From JAHEKD01 sp965204695 (GTDB taxonomy: Bacteria > Pseudomonadota > Gammaproteobacteria > Arenicellales > JAHEKD01), in the NCBI GenBank assembly GCA_965204695.1, contig OZ242007.1, positions 1,736,001 through 1,800,000 on the forward strand: a stretch of DNA of 64,000 bases, read 5' to 3'. Positions within the stretch are counted from its first letter, which is position 1. The number at the start of each line of letters is the position of its first letter. Positions 13,347 through 21,318 of the stretch are shown here, piece by piece. The position numbers and the translations under genes were made by a program. A model generated the notes under the pieces. That model had not been told where the DNA came from, made no database searches, and worked only from the letters and a program-made list of their open reading frames with translations.

Positions 13347-14381
13347 GTGTTAAGTAAAAAGTTAACGGAAAAATATCCCTGGGTACAACTGGCCCATGCC
13401 CCTACCCCTTTGGAGCGCATGAATAATTTATCCAGATACTATTCAGCTACAGAACCTGAAATCAATTTATGGATTAAGCGTGACGACTGCACAGGCCTGG
13501 CAATGGGTGGTAACAAGGCTCGCCAGCTTGAGTTCTACCTGGGTGAAGCCGTTTCACAAAATGCCGATACAATATTGACCACCGGCGCAATTCAATCCAA
13601 TCATGTACGGATGACAGTTGCGGCAGCACATAAGCTGGGTATGCAAGCCGAAGTGCAATTAGAAGAGCGGGTAGCGGATCGCCCCACAGAATATTATCAA
13701 TCCGGTAATCCATTTCTATTAAGCATGATGGGAGCTACTGTGCACAAATATCCCGTAGGCGAAGATGAAGAAGGTGCAGATCGAGCGCTTTATGAACGTG
13801 CTGATGAATTAGCTGTACAAGGTCGAACGCCCTATGTGGTTCCGCTTGCACCAAATCATGCTCCGCTTGGTGCACTTGCCTATGCTCTGGTTGCGGAGGA
13901 ATTACTCAAACAACTTGGTGAAATCCAACTTGATGCCGTAATCATTGCCTCTGGCAGTGGCTCAACTCACTCCGGTCTGTTGTGTGGATTGCGAGCATTA
14001 AATTGCCAAGCCAAGGTTTACGGTATTTGTGTCAGACGTAGTGCTGAATTGCAAAAACCTCGTTTACTTAAACGTTGCCAAGAAGTTGCACAAATGATGG
14101 ACGATCCTAATCTCATAGATGAATCGGATATTCTGGTTGACGATTGCGTTTTGGAGCCTGGTTATGGCCGCTTGAATCCAGCAACCATTGAAGCGATCAC
14201 CAATACCGGTAAATACGAAGGTATTTTGCTCGACCCAACTTACAGCGGTAAAGCCATGGCCGGCATGTTTGATTTGATTAAACGAAATAGATTCGAGCCA
14301 GGTGAAAATATTGTATTCCTGCACACTGGCGGGGCACCAGGTGCTTTCGGGTATCCGGAATTATACGATTTAAAACTTTAG
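13347..14381 (+). CDS. D-cysteine desulfhydrase / ACC deaminase-family PLP enzyme
   Basis: A 344-residue fold-type II PLP enzyme. Key stretches are PTPLERMNNLSRYY near residue 20, LWIKRDDCTGLAMGGNKARQLE near 40-60 with the PLP Lys in GGNKARQLE, and GAIQSNHVRMTVAAAHKLG near 85. The glycine-rich phosphate loop SGSGSTHSGLLCGL lies further on. D-cysteine desulfhydrase releases pyruvate, sulfide and ammonia; ACC deaminase opens a cyclopropane ring. Family sequence alone does not separate these reliably. The GTG at 13347 is chosen because GAGG lies six bases upstream; an in-frame TTG at 13326 is less likely. It stands alone. Confidence 0.86.
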   Translation: MLSKKLTEKYPWVQLAHAPTPLERMNNLSRYYSATEPEINLWIKRDDCTGLAMGGNKARQLEFYLGEAVSQNADTILTTGAIQSNHVRMTVAAAHKLGMQAEVQLEERVADRPTEYYQSGNPFLLSMMGATVHKYPVGEDEEGADRALYERADELAVQGRTPYVVPLAPNHAPLGALAYALVAEELLKQLGEIQLDAVIIASGSGSTHSGLLCGLRALNCQAKVYGICVRRSAELQKPRLLKRCQEVAQMMDDPNLIDESDILVDDCVLEPGYGRLNPATIEAITNTGKYEGILLDPTYSGKAMAGMFDLIKRNRFEPGENIVFLHTGGAPGAFGYPELYDLKL

Positions 14382-14402
14382 CGACTAACACGAATCTGGA
14401 AT

Positions 14403-15641
14403 TCAGCCAGTCTTTTTCCTCAAAGGCTGCAATTTAAAGTAAGTCAAACAACGCCACAGCCATTCCAACGGTCCAAAGGCAAAATTTTGTAACCACCAAT
14501 GACTGCTGTATAACTGAACACTCCAGATCAATAAAATAATCAGTAACAATTGCCAACGATCCATACTGCCATAAAGACCTAAACCAAAACCATAAAATAT
14601 AAAGGTTGCAATAACTGATTGCCCGATGTAATTGGTAAAAGCGGTGCGGCCGACTGCGGCCAGTTTTTCACGCAAAGCTGGCCAAAATGAACTCTGACAC
14701 CAGAGCATGATTGCCGCAAGGTACGCACTGGCAATAAAAGGGGTGGCAATATTGTTGGGAATTCGGCCTATAAGAATGCCATATTGCCATTGCCAATTGA
14801 ATTTAGCACTAAGCACTAAGCCGATTATTGCCACAGGCAAACCCACGACAAGTCCAATGGTAAGCATCCGCCGATATAAATTCCGACTGCATTGGGCAGT
14901 TAATACGCCAAGCTGAAACAATGCCATGCCAATCAACATCATCCCCAGAGCACGACTAAAGGCATCAAGTATTAGCATGAAATCAATTAATTCCTGTCCC
15001 TTATTATCTGGATAGTCACCTCCGCCAAGACGATATGCTAGTTGTGCCGAATAATTACTTCTGAAGATTGTCAGGTCTGCTGCAATAATAGTTTCAGAAG
15101 GCTGCCAATAATCCGCCAGTGTCTGTTTGCTATCTGAATCATAATTCCACATCTCAGGCTGCTCAAAAAAACCAAACATTGTCGGGATGAAAAAAATTAT
15201 TAACCCTAGAAGGATTAGTAATTTACTTGGCAATTTGCGTAAAAAATATAACGGGAATGCCAGCAGTGCATAGACCAGCAAAATATCACCCACCCAAATA
15301 AAAATACCATGCAGCAAACCGAAAACGAATAACCAGGCATTACGAACAAAATGATTCTTAAAGGGACTTTGTCCTTTAGCTTCAATTTTTGAAGTCATTA
15401 ATATCACGCTAGCCCCAAACAGCATAGAGAACAAGGCCATAAACTTTTGATCGGCAAACACATGTGTTAAACCGTAAATGAACTGATTCGACCACAGATC
15501 ACCATACGCAAGGGGATTGAAATAAGCCGCATCAGGCATAGCAAAGCTAGCTATATTCATTAATAAAATCCCTAGCAAGGCAAACCCCCTAAGCACATCG
15601 ATCGAAGTTTTGCGCTGATTGATTTCGGCTTGAGAATTCAT
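14403..15641 (-). CDS. DUF418 (YeiB-type) membrane protein
   Basis: A 412-residue inner-membrane protein with about ten hydrophobic helices. IDVLRGFALLGILLMNI near the N-terminus is the hallmark of the YeiB/DUF418 family. FADQKFMALFSMLFGASVIL and LHGIFIWVGDILLVYALL follow. The C-terminal DUF418 domain has GRTAFTNYIGQSVIATFIFYG and a conserved GPLEWLWR tail. The molecular function is unproven; the family is related to acyltransferase-3-like membrane proteins and is often linked to transport. Length and both domains are complete. The gene converges with the desulfhydrase-like gene and diverges from the LysE gene. Confidence 0.9.
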   Translation of the reverse strand: MNSQAEINQRKTSIDVLRGFALLGILLMNIASFAMPDAAYFNPLAYGDLWSNQFIYGLTHVFADQKFMALFSMLFGASVILMTSKIEAKGQSPFKNHFVRNAWLFVFGLLHGIFIWVGDILLVYALLAFPLYFLRKLPSKLLILLGLIIFFIPTMFGFFEQPEMWNYDSDSKQTLADYWQPSETIIAADLTIFRSNYSAQLAYRLGGGDYPDNKGQELIDFMLILDAFSRALGMMLIGMALFQLGVLTAQCSRNLYRRMLTIGLVVGLPVAIIGLVLSAKFNWQWQYGILIGRIPNNIATPFIASAYLAAIMLWCQSSFWPALREKLAAVGRTAFTNYIGQSVIATFIFYGFGLGLYGSMDRWQLLLIILLIWSVQLYSSHWWLQNFAFGPLEWLWRCLTYFKLQPLRKKTG

Positions 15642-15708
15642 GCTTGAGATACTATCAGAAGATCGTTTAATCCTTTAAACTGCTGGCAATTAAAAACTGA
15701 GTTTATCA

Positions 15709-16347
15709 ATGTTCGACACAACTTCATTGTTCATTTTTATGGCTGCGTCAATCACCTTAGCGATCATTCCCGGCTCGGCGGTGCTGTTTATTATCGCTCG
15801 CAGCCTGGAACAAGGCCGAATTGCCGGACTGGTTTCGACTTTGGGAATAGGACTTGCCGGGATAGTACATGTGATCTTGGCTGCTCTTGGTCTATCGGCT
15901 TTGGTGTTAAAAAGTGCCTTAATGTTTAACATTATCAAATATATAGGAGCAGTGTATTTAATCTACTTAGGTATTAAGACACTTTTCTCTAAGCAGGCCG
16001 TAATTAATGATATCTCGGTTGAGCCGATGAAACTTCGGGAAATGTTTTGGCAGGGATTTATTGTCAACCTGTTTAATCCCAAAACTGCCATATTCTTTTT
16101 GGCGTTTCTTCCACAATTTGTAAACCCAGCTAGTGGTTCTGTGACGATGCAGTTTCTTATCTTAGGGATGATTTTTGTTTTGTTGGCGCTGACAAGTGAC
16201 AGTTTATATGCCCTGGTTGCCGGCTCGCTAAAACAATTATTGACTGAAACCCAACGTGTTGCCCGTATTCAAAAATACTTTTCCAGTACTGTTTATATTG
16301 GCCTTGGTGTTGCTACAGGTTTGTTTTCGGTTAATAAAAGCGAGTGA
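15709..16347 (+). CDS. LysE/RhtB-family amino-acid exporter
   Basis: A 212-residue inner-membrane protein with six hydrophobic helices. ITLAIIPGSAVLFIIARSLEQGR at residues 16-38 is the family's first-helix motif, and LIYLGIKTLF follows near 84. GFIVNLFNPKTAIFFLAFLPQF at about 111-132 is the second conserved motif. Such exporters remove amino acids such as homoserine, threonine or lysine from the cytoplasm by proton exchange. The substrate cannot be assigned. The length is typical. It is divergent from the DUF418 gene and followed by a dispersed repeat. Confidence 0.93.
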   Translation: MFDTTSLFIFMAASITLAIIPGSAVLFIIARSLEQGRIAGLVSTLGIGLAGIVHVILAALGLSALVLKSALMFNIIKYIGAVYLIYLGIKTLFSKQAVINDISVEPMKLREMFWQGFIVNLFNPKTAIFFLAFLPQFVNPASGSVTMQFLILGMIFVLLALTSDSLYALVAGSLKQLLTETQRVARIQKYFSSTVYIGLGVATGLFSVNKSE

Positions 16348-16359
16348 CACGCACAATGT

Positions 16360-16511
16360 ATCATCCTGAGGAGCGAAGCGACTTGAGGATCTTCTTATCA
16401 CTGCTCGGGCCTGATTTAGGGATAAATTTCAGCGGCAATCTACTATACATTAATTGCCACGACTGCTCGTAATAGGAGCATCTTTATACCCGAATGGGTG
16501 CTCGCAATGAC
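16360..16511. repeat. Dispersed repeat, family B, copy 1
   Basis: The left end is TCATCCTGAGGAGCGAAGCG and the right end TATACCCGAATGGGTGCTCG continues with CAATGAC. Similar ends bound 20868-21031 and 33887-34143. It fills most of the gap between the exporter and srkA. Confidence 0.6.
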
Positions 16512-16525
16512 CGAATTAATAAGCC

Positions 16526-17524
16526 ATGTCTAATAACGACCAAGCCCAACTCAGCTTCCAACAGCTAGGCCCTGATGAAATCATTACAGCAGTTGAAAGT
16601 CTGGGTTATTTCTGTGACGGCCGGTTGCTTGCTTTAAACAGTTACGAAAACCGGGTTTATCAAGTTGGTATCGAAGATGCACAACCCTTAATTGCCAAGT
16701 TTTATCGGCCTCATCGTTGGAGTGATGAATGTATTCTTGAGGAGCATGAATTTTCATTTGAGCTGGCTGACAGTGAAATACCAATAGTGACACCCATTAA
16801 AAACTCTAATGGCCATTCACTTTTTCACCATGACCATTTTCGTTTTGCATTGTTCAAGCGCAAAGGAGGTTATGCCCTGGAAATCGATAACCTCGATCAG
16901 CTTTATCAGATCGGCCAGTTTATGGGTAGAATCCACGCTGTTGGAAAAACTAAAGATTTTAAGCATCGACCGCAAATCACACTTGAAAGTTATGTGATTG
17001 AGTCTAAGAACTATTTACTAGAGAACAGTTTTATTCCAGCGGATTTGATCGAGGCTTACGTTAGCCTGACAGACAACCTCATAGATCAGATCAGTTGGTC
17101 TTTCGAACGCGCGGGAGAGACTCAGACTTTAAGACTGCATGGTGATTGTCATCCGAGCAACATTTTAGTCCGAGATGAAAACTTACATATTGTTGATTTA
17201 GATGATTCACGCAGCGGCCCCGCAGCACAAGATATTTGGATGTTTTTGTCCGGTGACCGGGCTGATCAAACTCGAAGCCTAAGTGAGATTCTCGAGGGTT
17301 ATAGCGAGTTTTGTGATTTTGATGCACGTGAACTTCACTTGCTGGAAGCACTTCGAACCATGCGATTAATTTGTTATCATGCCTGGCTGGCCAGGCGTTG
17401 GGCTGATCCGGCTTTCCCCAAGGCCTTCCCCTGGTTTAACGAACAACAATGCTGGGAAAATCATATTTTAAGTCTCAGGGAGCAGGCAGCGAATATAAAT
17501 GAGGAGCCGTTGCAGTGGTTGTGA
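16526..17524 (+). CDS. srkA: SrkA (YihE/RdoA) stress-response protein kinase
   Basis: A 332-residue protein of the YihE/RdoA family, a Ser/Thr kinase of the aminoglycoside-phosphotransferase fold linked to envelope and oxidative stress survival. SYENRVYQVGIED and LIAKFYRPHRWS near 45-70 hold the ATP-site Lys (AKFYRP). The catalytic loop LHGDCHPSNIL is near 203-213 and the metal-binding HIVDLDDSRSGP near 221. The overall length is normal. SrkA is often next to dsbA, but that partner is not seen here. The start is ATG at 16526, with a family B repeat immediately upstream. Confidence 0.93.
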   Translation: MSNNDQAQLSFQQLGPDEIITAVESLGYFCDGRLLALNSYENRVYQVGIEDAQPLIAKFYRPHRWSDECILEEHEFSFELADSEIPIVTPIKNSNGHSLFHHDHFRFALFKRKGGYALEIDNLDQLYQIGQFMGRIHAVGKTKDFKHRPQITLESYVIESKNYLLENSFIPADLIEAYVSLTDNLIDQISWSFERAGETQTLRLHGDCHPSNILVRDENLHIVDLDDSRSGPAAQDIWMFLSGDRADQTRSLSEILEGYSEFCDFDARELHLLEALRTMRLICYHAWLARRWADPAFPKAFPWFNEQQCWENHILSLREQAANINEEPLQWL

Positions 17525-17663
17525 TTACTACACCTACCCCCACTAACAATGACAAGAGATACAGTAGTATGGACTTACTTTATCATTTTCAACCGAGTTA
17601 TTCAGCTTCCTGATGAATGCTGTCCTTGCAAATCCGACAAGTCATACCCTGAATAGTTGCCGA

Positions 17664-17750
17664 TACCCCTCCTAGCCTCCCCTGATAGGGGAGGAAGCCT
17701 TTGTTCAGAATTAAATGTTCTTCCCCTTTCATGGGGAGTTAGAGGGGGTA
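17664..17750. repeat. Dispersed inverted-terminal repeat, family C, copy 2
   Basis: Terminal inverted ends TACCCCTCCTAGCCTCCCC and GGGGAGTTAGAGGGGGTA, with an internal hairpin CCTCCCCTGATAGGGGAGG. At 87 bp it is a compact version of the copy at 9489-9654. It lies between convergent srkA and an EamA gene and could serve as a terminator for both (inference). Confidence 0.78.
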
Positions 17751-17754
17751 GCAA

Positions 17755-18687
17755 TTAAGATATCGAATCAATTTTTCTAGTTTTTATATCCCTGGGCTGC
17801 ACCAGCGTCAGTCCAATCAGCAAAATGAATATCGCAAGCCAAATCCAAATCGAATGCCTATCCTGGAAAATCAACACGCCCCACCCTATCCCTGCAACCG
17901 TTACGATGTAAGCCGCTTGGCTGGTGAAAACTGGACCTGCCCAGAGGATCAACTTGGTAATTAAAAAGTAATCGAGTAAAGTAATTAACGCTACGGATAA
18001 AATTGAAATTTCCATTGGCCCCAAAGGCCATGAAGGGACGATGAAAGTCCGGGTTAATATAACTATCGGTGTCAAAATCACAGTCGCTGAAGCAAATACC
18101 AGGAATAACAAACCCACCAAATCGGAACTTTGCGGAATTTTCGCTTCGATAAATAAATGCTCTAATGCATAACAACCGGCAGCAATGACTATAAGTAACA
18201 AGTAAAGCGAGTCACCCATTTTTGGAAGGACCATCTCAGGCAGAAATATCAAAATTACTGCAACTGCTCCGAAACTGATACCCAATGCTCGACTTACTGT
18301 CCATTTTTCACGTTGTAAGATTAACGCTCCGATCAATGTCAAAATCGGCACCAACGCTATCGATAATGCAATCAAGCTAGCTTGTAATTGTTGTGCTGAG
18401 AAAAAGAAAAAAAGGTTCGGTATGACAACGCTTATCAACCCCCAAATAAGACAGATTTTTAGAAAACTCAGATCAATCGATTTTATTTTGTTTGTAAAAC
18501 AAATAACCATCCCAAGTATAAGTGTTGCAATTAGTGTAAACCAATAAACACTACCTAGCGGGTTTGCACCGTTTATCACTGCCACTTTCATCCAGGAAAA
18601 CGTTGAGCCGTATAAAATTCCTGAAAGTAAAAGTAGCCCCCAGCAAAGAATTTTACTTTTCTTAAAATCAGTCTTAGTTGTGCTCAT
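17755..18687 (-). CDS. EamA/DMT-family transporter
   Basis: A 310-residue inner-membrane protein with ten hydrophobic helices in two EamA repeats. The start FKKSKILCWGLLLLSGILYGS, SLIALSIALVPILTLIGALI and the end of the first half EKWTVSRALGISFGAVAVI fit the family, as does the GWGVLIFQDRHSIWIWLAIFI end of the second half. It ends VQPRDIKTRKID, strikingly like the neighbour's VQPRDIGSQQ. It follows the homologous gene at 18707 by 19 bases in the same direction, so the pair arose by tandem duplication and may form a heteromeric transporter or serve related substrates (inference). Confidence 0.9.
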   Translation of the reverse strand: MSTTKTDFKKSKILCWGLLLLSGILYGSTFSWMKVAVINGANPLGSVYWFTLIATLILGMVICFTNKIKSIDLSFLKICLIWGLISVVIPNLFFFFSAQQLQASLIALSIALVPILTLIGALILQREKWTVSRALGISFGAVAVILIFLPEMVLPKMGDSLYLLLIVIAAGCYALEHLFIEAKIPQSSDLVGLLFLVFASATVILTPIVILTRTFIVPSWPLGPMEISILSVALITLLDYFLITKLILWAGPVFTSQAAYIVTVAGIGWGVLIFQDRHSIWIWLAIFILLIGLTLVQPRDIKTRKIDSIS

Positions 18688-18706
18688 TATGTGGAGAATT
18701 AGATAT

Positions 18707-19669
18707 TCATGAAGATTGTTTCACGGACTGCTGCGACCCAATATCCCTGGGCTGTACCATGGCTAACCCACAAAGCATCAAAACTAATGCGGCCCAGACC
18801 CACCCGGAATACGTCTCTCCCAAAAAAATCGCGCTGATAGAAACGCCAGAAATCGTCACAATATAAGCCACTTGGCAAGCAAATACTGCTCCACTAACAC
18901 TTACAACCCATACAAAACTGACATAAACAACTGTGTGTATAAATGCAGCGCTGACCAACGCAATTTCCGGTGGCCCGAAGCTTTTTGTTAAATCAACCCA
19001 AGATCCAGTTGCTAAAGCCAAGGGTACGGCTAACAATACTCCAATGATGGACGCTCCGAATATTGTCGCTACTGGATCATAGTTATGGTGACTTTGAGTC
19101 TCGATGTAATTACCCTCTAAACCATAGAAAAAAGGCGCCATTAACGCAACCAGAACGAATATTGCTTTTTGGGGATCGGGCAAACTGGTATTCGGGCCAA
19201 TCAGCAAAACAATTGCACTGATGCCAAGCAGAACTCCCAACATGCGAACCATAGAAAAACATTCTAGACGTAAACTTAATGCAATCAATAAAGCGAACAT
19301 GGGTACACTGGCAATAATGATCGAGTACACACCGGCCGGGATATGCCTGATAGCGAAAAACGAAAAGCTATTTGGTAACAAGGTCCCTAGCAAGGCTATC
19401 ATTAAGTAATAGATTAATGTCCGCCGATCTGTTCTGGGTCTAATCTTTTTAAGGTAACAGTAAACAGTCAATAAGACCGCGGCTATTAATAATTGCCAAA
19501 CGATTATTCCTAATGGCTGGTGTCCTGTAGATACTGCAATCTTCATCAAAGGCAAAGTCGCACCCCAGGACACACCCATTACAATTAATATTGCGAATAA
19601 ATAAATTGATCGCATTATTGCGTTCTGAGAATATTCATCCGCTGAGTATATGCCAGAATATCTTCGCAT
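18707..19669 (-). CDS. EamA/DMT-family transporter
   Basis: A 320-residue inner-membrane protein, ten helices, two EamA repeats. LFAILIVMGVSWGATLPLMK and IIASVPMFALLIALSLRLE lie in the first half and AVFACQVAYIVTISGVSISA in the second. The first residues before MRSIYLF (ATG at 19615) look like extra sequence; starting there gives about 302 residues, closer to the family, but no clear ribosome-binding site decides. It is the upstream partner of the similar transporter at 17755-18687. It diverges from the BenE-like gene by 31 bases, so the two share a very short promoter region. Confidence 0.9.
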   Translation of the reverse strand: MRRYSGIYSADEYSQNAIMRSIYLFAILIVMGVSWGATLPLMKIAVSTGHQPLGIIVWQLLIAAVLLTVYCYLKKIRPRTDRRTLIYYLMIALLGTLLPNSFSFFAIRHIPAGVYSIIIASVPMFALLIALSLRLECFSMVRMLGVLLGISAIVLLIGPNTSLPDPQKAIFVLVALMAPFFYGLEGNYIETQSHHNYDPVATIFGASIIGVLLAVPLALATGSWVDLTKSFGPPEIALVSAAFIHTVVYVSFVWVVSVSGAVFACQVAYIVTISGVSISAIFLGETYSGWVWAALVLMLCGLAMVQPRDIGSQQSVKQSS

Positions 19670-19700
19670 CTAAACTAAAAAACGATTTAGAATTTGCCAG

Positions 19701-20861
19701 ATGAACAAAGTAATTCCAGGATCAATTATCTCTGCTGCAGTGACGGCCGCGTTTGTTGGTTTTGCCGGTTCAGTTGCATTGATCTTGAAAGCAGCTGAAG
19801 CTGTAAACGCTAACCCTGCTCAGACTTCCTCCTGGATTACAGCGCTGTGCATCGGTATTGCTTTAACCAGCTTTTACTTAACCTGGCGTTTTCGCATGCC
19901 AATTATTACAGCCTGGTCAACGCCCGGGGCAGCTTTGATTGCCTCCTATTCGGAATCTATCAATCTTGAACAAGCCGTAGGGGCATTTGTTTTGGCCGCG
20001 CTGTTAATCATTATCACCATGGCCATCAAACCATTGAGTGATTTAATGAAACGAATTCCAACCACAGTGGCCGCAGCCATGTTGGCGGGTATTTTGATTA
20101 AATTTGCCTTGGATGTCATTGGCGCGGCTCAAATTGCTCCTATCTTTGTACTCACTCTCGTAATTTTATTTTTTATAGTCCAACTTTGGAGTTTGGCATT
20201 AGCTGTTCCAACCATTTTAATAGTCGGCATAGTCATGAGTATCTTTACAGGACAACTGGCAGAAGATTGTTGTTCCGTGAGCCTGTCAACCTTAACGCTG
20301 GTTCAACCCACATTTGAAGTACCGGTTTTAATTGGCCTAGGTGTACCACTTTTCTTTATCACTATGGCCTCTCAAAATCTAACTGGTTTGGCCGTTCTTA
20401 AAGCTGACAACTATACTTTTTCACCCGCTGGATCGATTATTCCCACTGGGCTAGTGTCGTTACTGTTTGCGCCTTTTGCAGCCCACGGCGTTTGTTTAGC
20501 CGCAATTACAGCATCGATTTGTTCTGGTGAGTCTTGTCATTCTGATTCAAACGAACGTTGGAAAGTCGGACCTGTTTACGCTTTGATGTATGTTTTGTTT
20601 GCATTATTCGCCCAAGCTTTTGTCGAATTTTTGCTGGCCTTACCGGCTGTGTTAATTACTACATTTGCAGGACTGGCTTTATTCGGCCCCTTAAAAGGTT
20701 CACTCAAATCGGCCTTAAGCGGTGATGCAAAACAAACCGAAGCTGCTGTAGTCACGTTTGTTGTGACAGTGTCAGGGTTAACCTTGTTTGGAATTGGCTC
20801 CGCTCTGTGGGGGCTGATAGCTGGAATAATTATTCTTGGGTTGCATCGGCTTAAAAAGTGA
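19701..20861 (+). CDS. BenE-like benzoate/purine-type transporter
   Basis: A 386-residue inner-membrane protein with about twelve hydrophobic segments. AVTAAFVGFAGSVALILKAA near 12-31, FRMPIITAWSTPGAALIAS near 64-82 and MASQNLTGLAVLKADNY near 222 are signatures of the BenE family, proton symporters described for benzoate. FAAHGVCLAAITASIC near 262 is another conserved stretch. No benzoate catabolic genes are in the window, so the substrate is open. The length matches the family. It is divergent from the EamA pair. Confidence 0.9.
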   Translation: MNKVIPGSIISAAVTAAFVGFAGSVALILKAAEAVNANPAQTSSWITALCIGIALTSFYLTWRFRMPIITAWSTPGAALIASYSESINLEQAVGAFVLAALLIIITMAIKPLSDLMKRIPTTVAAAMLAGILIKFALDVIGAAQIAPIFVLTLVILFFIVQLWSLALAVPTILIVGIVMSIFTGQLAEDCCSVSLSTLTLVQPTFEVPVLIGLGVPLFFITMASQNLTGLAVLKADNYTFSPAGSIIPTGLVSLLFAPFAAHGVCLAAITASICSGESCHSDSNERWKVGPVYALMYVLFALFAQAFVEFLLALPAVLITTFAGLALFGPLKGSLKSALSGDAKQTEAAVVTFVVTVSGLTLFGIGSALWGLIAGIIILGLHRLKK

Positions 20862-20867
20862 CATCAA

Positions 20868-21031
20868 AGGTGTCACCCCGACCTAAAGATCTGTCATCCC
20901 GACCGACACGGAGGGATCTCGCCAATACTGCTTGATCATTAACCCAAGCCACCATTTGGGTTAACCTATAACCAACTTAATAAGATTTATCGGCAGAGCT
21001 TTTATACTCGAAGGGTGCGAAATGACATTAT
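20868..21031. repeat. Dispersed repeat, family B, copy 2
   Basis: It contains GTCATCCCGACCGACACGGA and ends TATACTCGAAGGGTGCGAAA before TGACA, matching the right end of the other family B copies. A stem ACCCAAG/TTGGGTTAA lies inside. It ends just before the leu promoter. Confidence 0.55.
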
Positions 21032-21035
21032 CCAC

Positions 21036-21065
21036 TTGACAACAAATCCTAATACGGACTAGCAT
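21036..21065 (+). promoter_or_regulatory. Candidate sigma70 promoter of the leu leader
   Basis: TTGACA at 21036-21041 and TAGCAT at 21060-21065 are 18 bases apart. Transcription would start at about 21071-21073, which is also the A of the first leader ORF. The -35 is a perfect consensus; the -10 matches at four of six positions. Confidence 0.55.
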
Positions 21066-21072
21066 TACAACT

Positions 21073-21120
21073 ATGAATACAGTGTCCTTAAACAACACTC
21101 TACTACTTGGCCTGCTCTAA
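21073..21120 (+). CDS. Leucine-rich leader peptide 1 (possible leaderless)
   Basis: A 15-codon ORF, MNTVSLNNTLLLGLL, with six leucines. It starts at or next to the predicted transcription start and has no ribosome-binding site. It shares MNT, NNT and LLLxxL with the second leader peptide 39 bases downstream, so it looks like a duplicated copy. If real, it would be translated leaderless or only weakly. The alternative is that it is a chance or decayed copy of the functional leader. Confidence 0.5.
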   Translation: MNTVSLNNTLLLGLL

Positions 21121-21159
21121 GCAGTTCAAGGGCACTTACACATTCTAAGGTCAAGTAAC

Positions 21160-21246
21160 ATGAATACCATCAACAACACTTTTTCCCTAACTACCAGCCT
21201 CTTACTGCTGCTAAGCCTAGGCCTATTCATCGGTCTTCGGGTCTAG
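21160..21246 (+). CDS. leuL: LeuL-type leader peptide
   Basis: A 28-residue ORF, starting MNTINNTFSLTTS and followed by five consecutive leucines, with nine leucines in all. AAGG lies nine bases before the ATG. It ends 72 bases before the leuA start. The same size and a run of Leu codons are found in E. coli LeuL, where ribosome stalling at Leu codons under leucine shortage prevents termination. This makes leucine-dependent attenuation of leuA very likely. The downstream GC-rich hairpin lacks a clear U-run, so the exact mechanism is open. Confidence 0.78.
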   Translation: MNTINNTFSLTTSLLLLLSLGLFIGLRV

Positions 21247-21249
21247 ATT

Positions 21250-21285
21250 GTGGTACCCGGCGGCCAGTTCCTAACCGCCACAGTT
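21250..21285 (+). promoter_or_regulatory. Candidate leuA attenuator hairpins
   Basis: After the leader stop, TGTGG can pair with CCACA, or GGCGG with CCGCC; the two right arms overlap, so the stems exclude each other. The lack of a T-run after the second stem argues against a classic intrinsic terminator, so this is tentative. Confidence 0.4.
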
Positions 21286-21318
21286 AAACCTTAACTTAAA
21301 CATCATTAGGAATGAATC

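Noticed and set aside
21250..21285. A classic Rho-independent attenuator terminator
   Set aside because: Stems are present, but no run of T follows them, so only a tentative hairpin is recorded.
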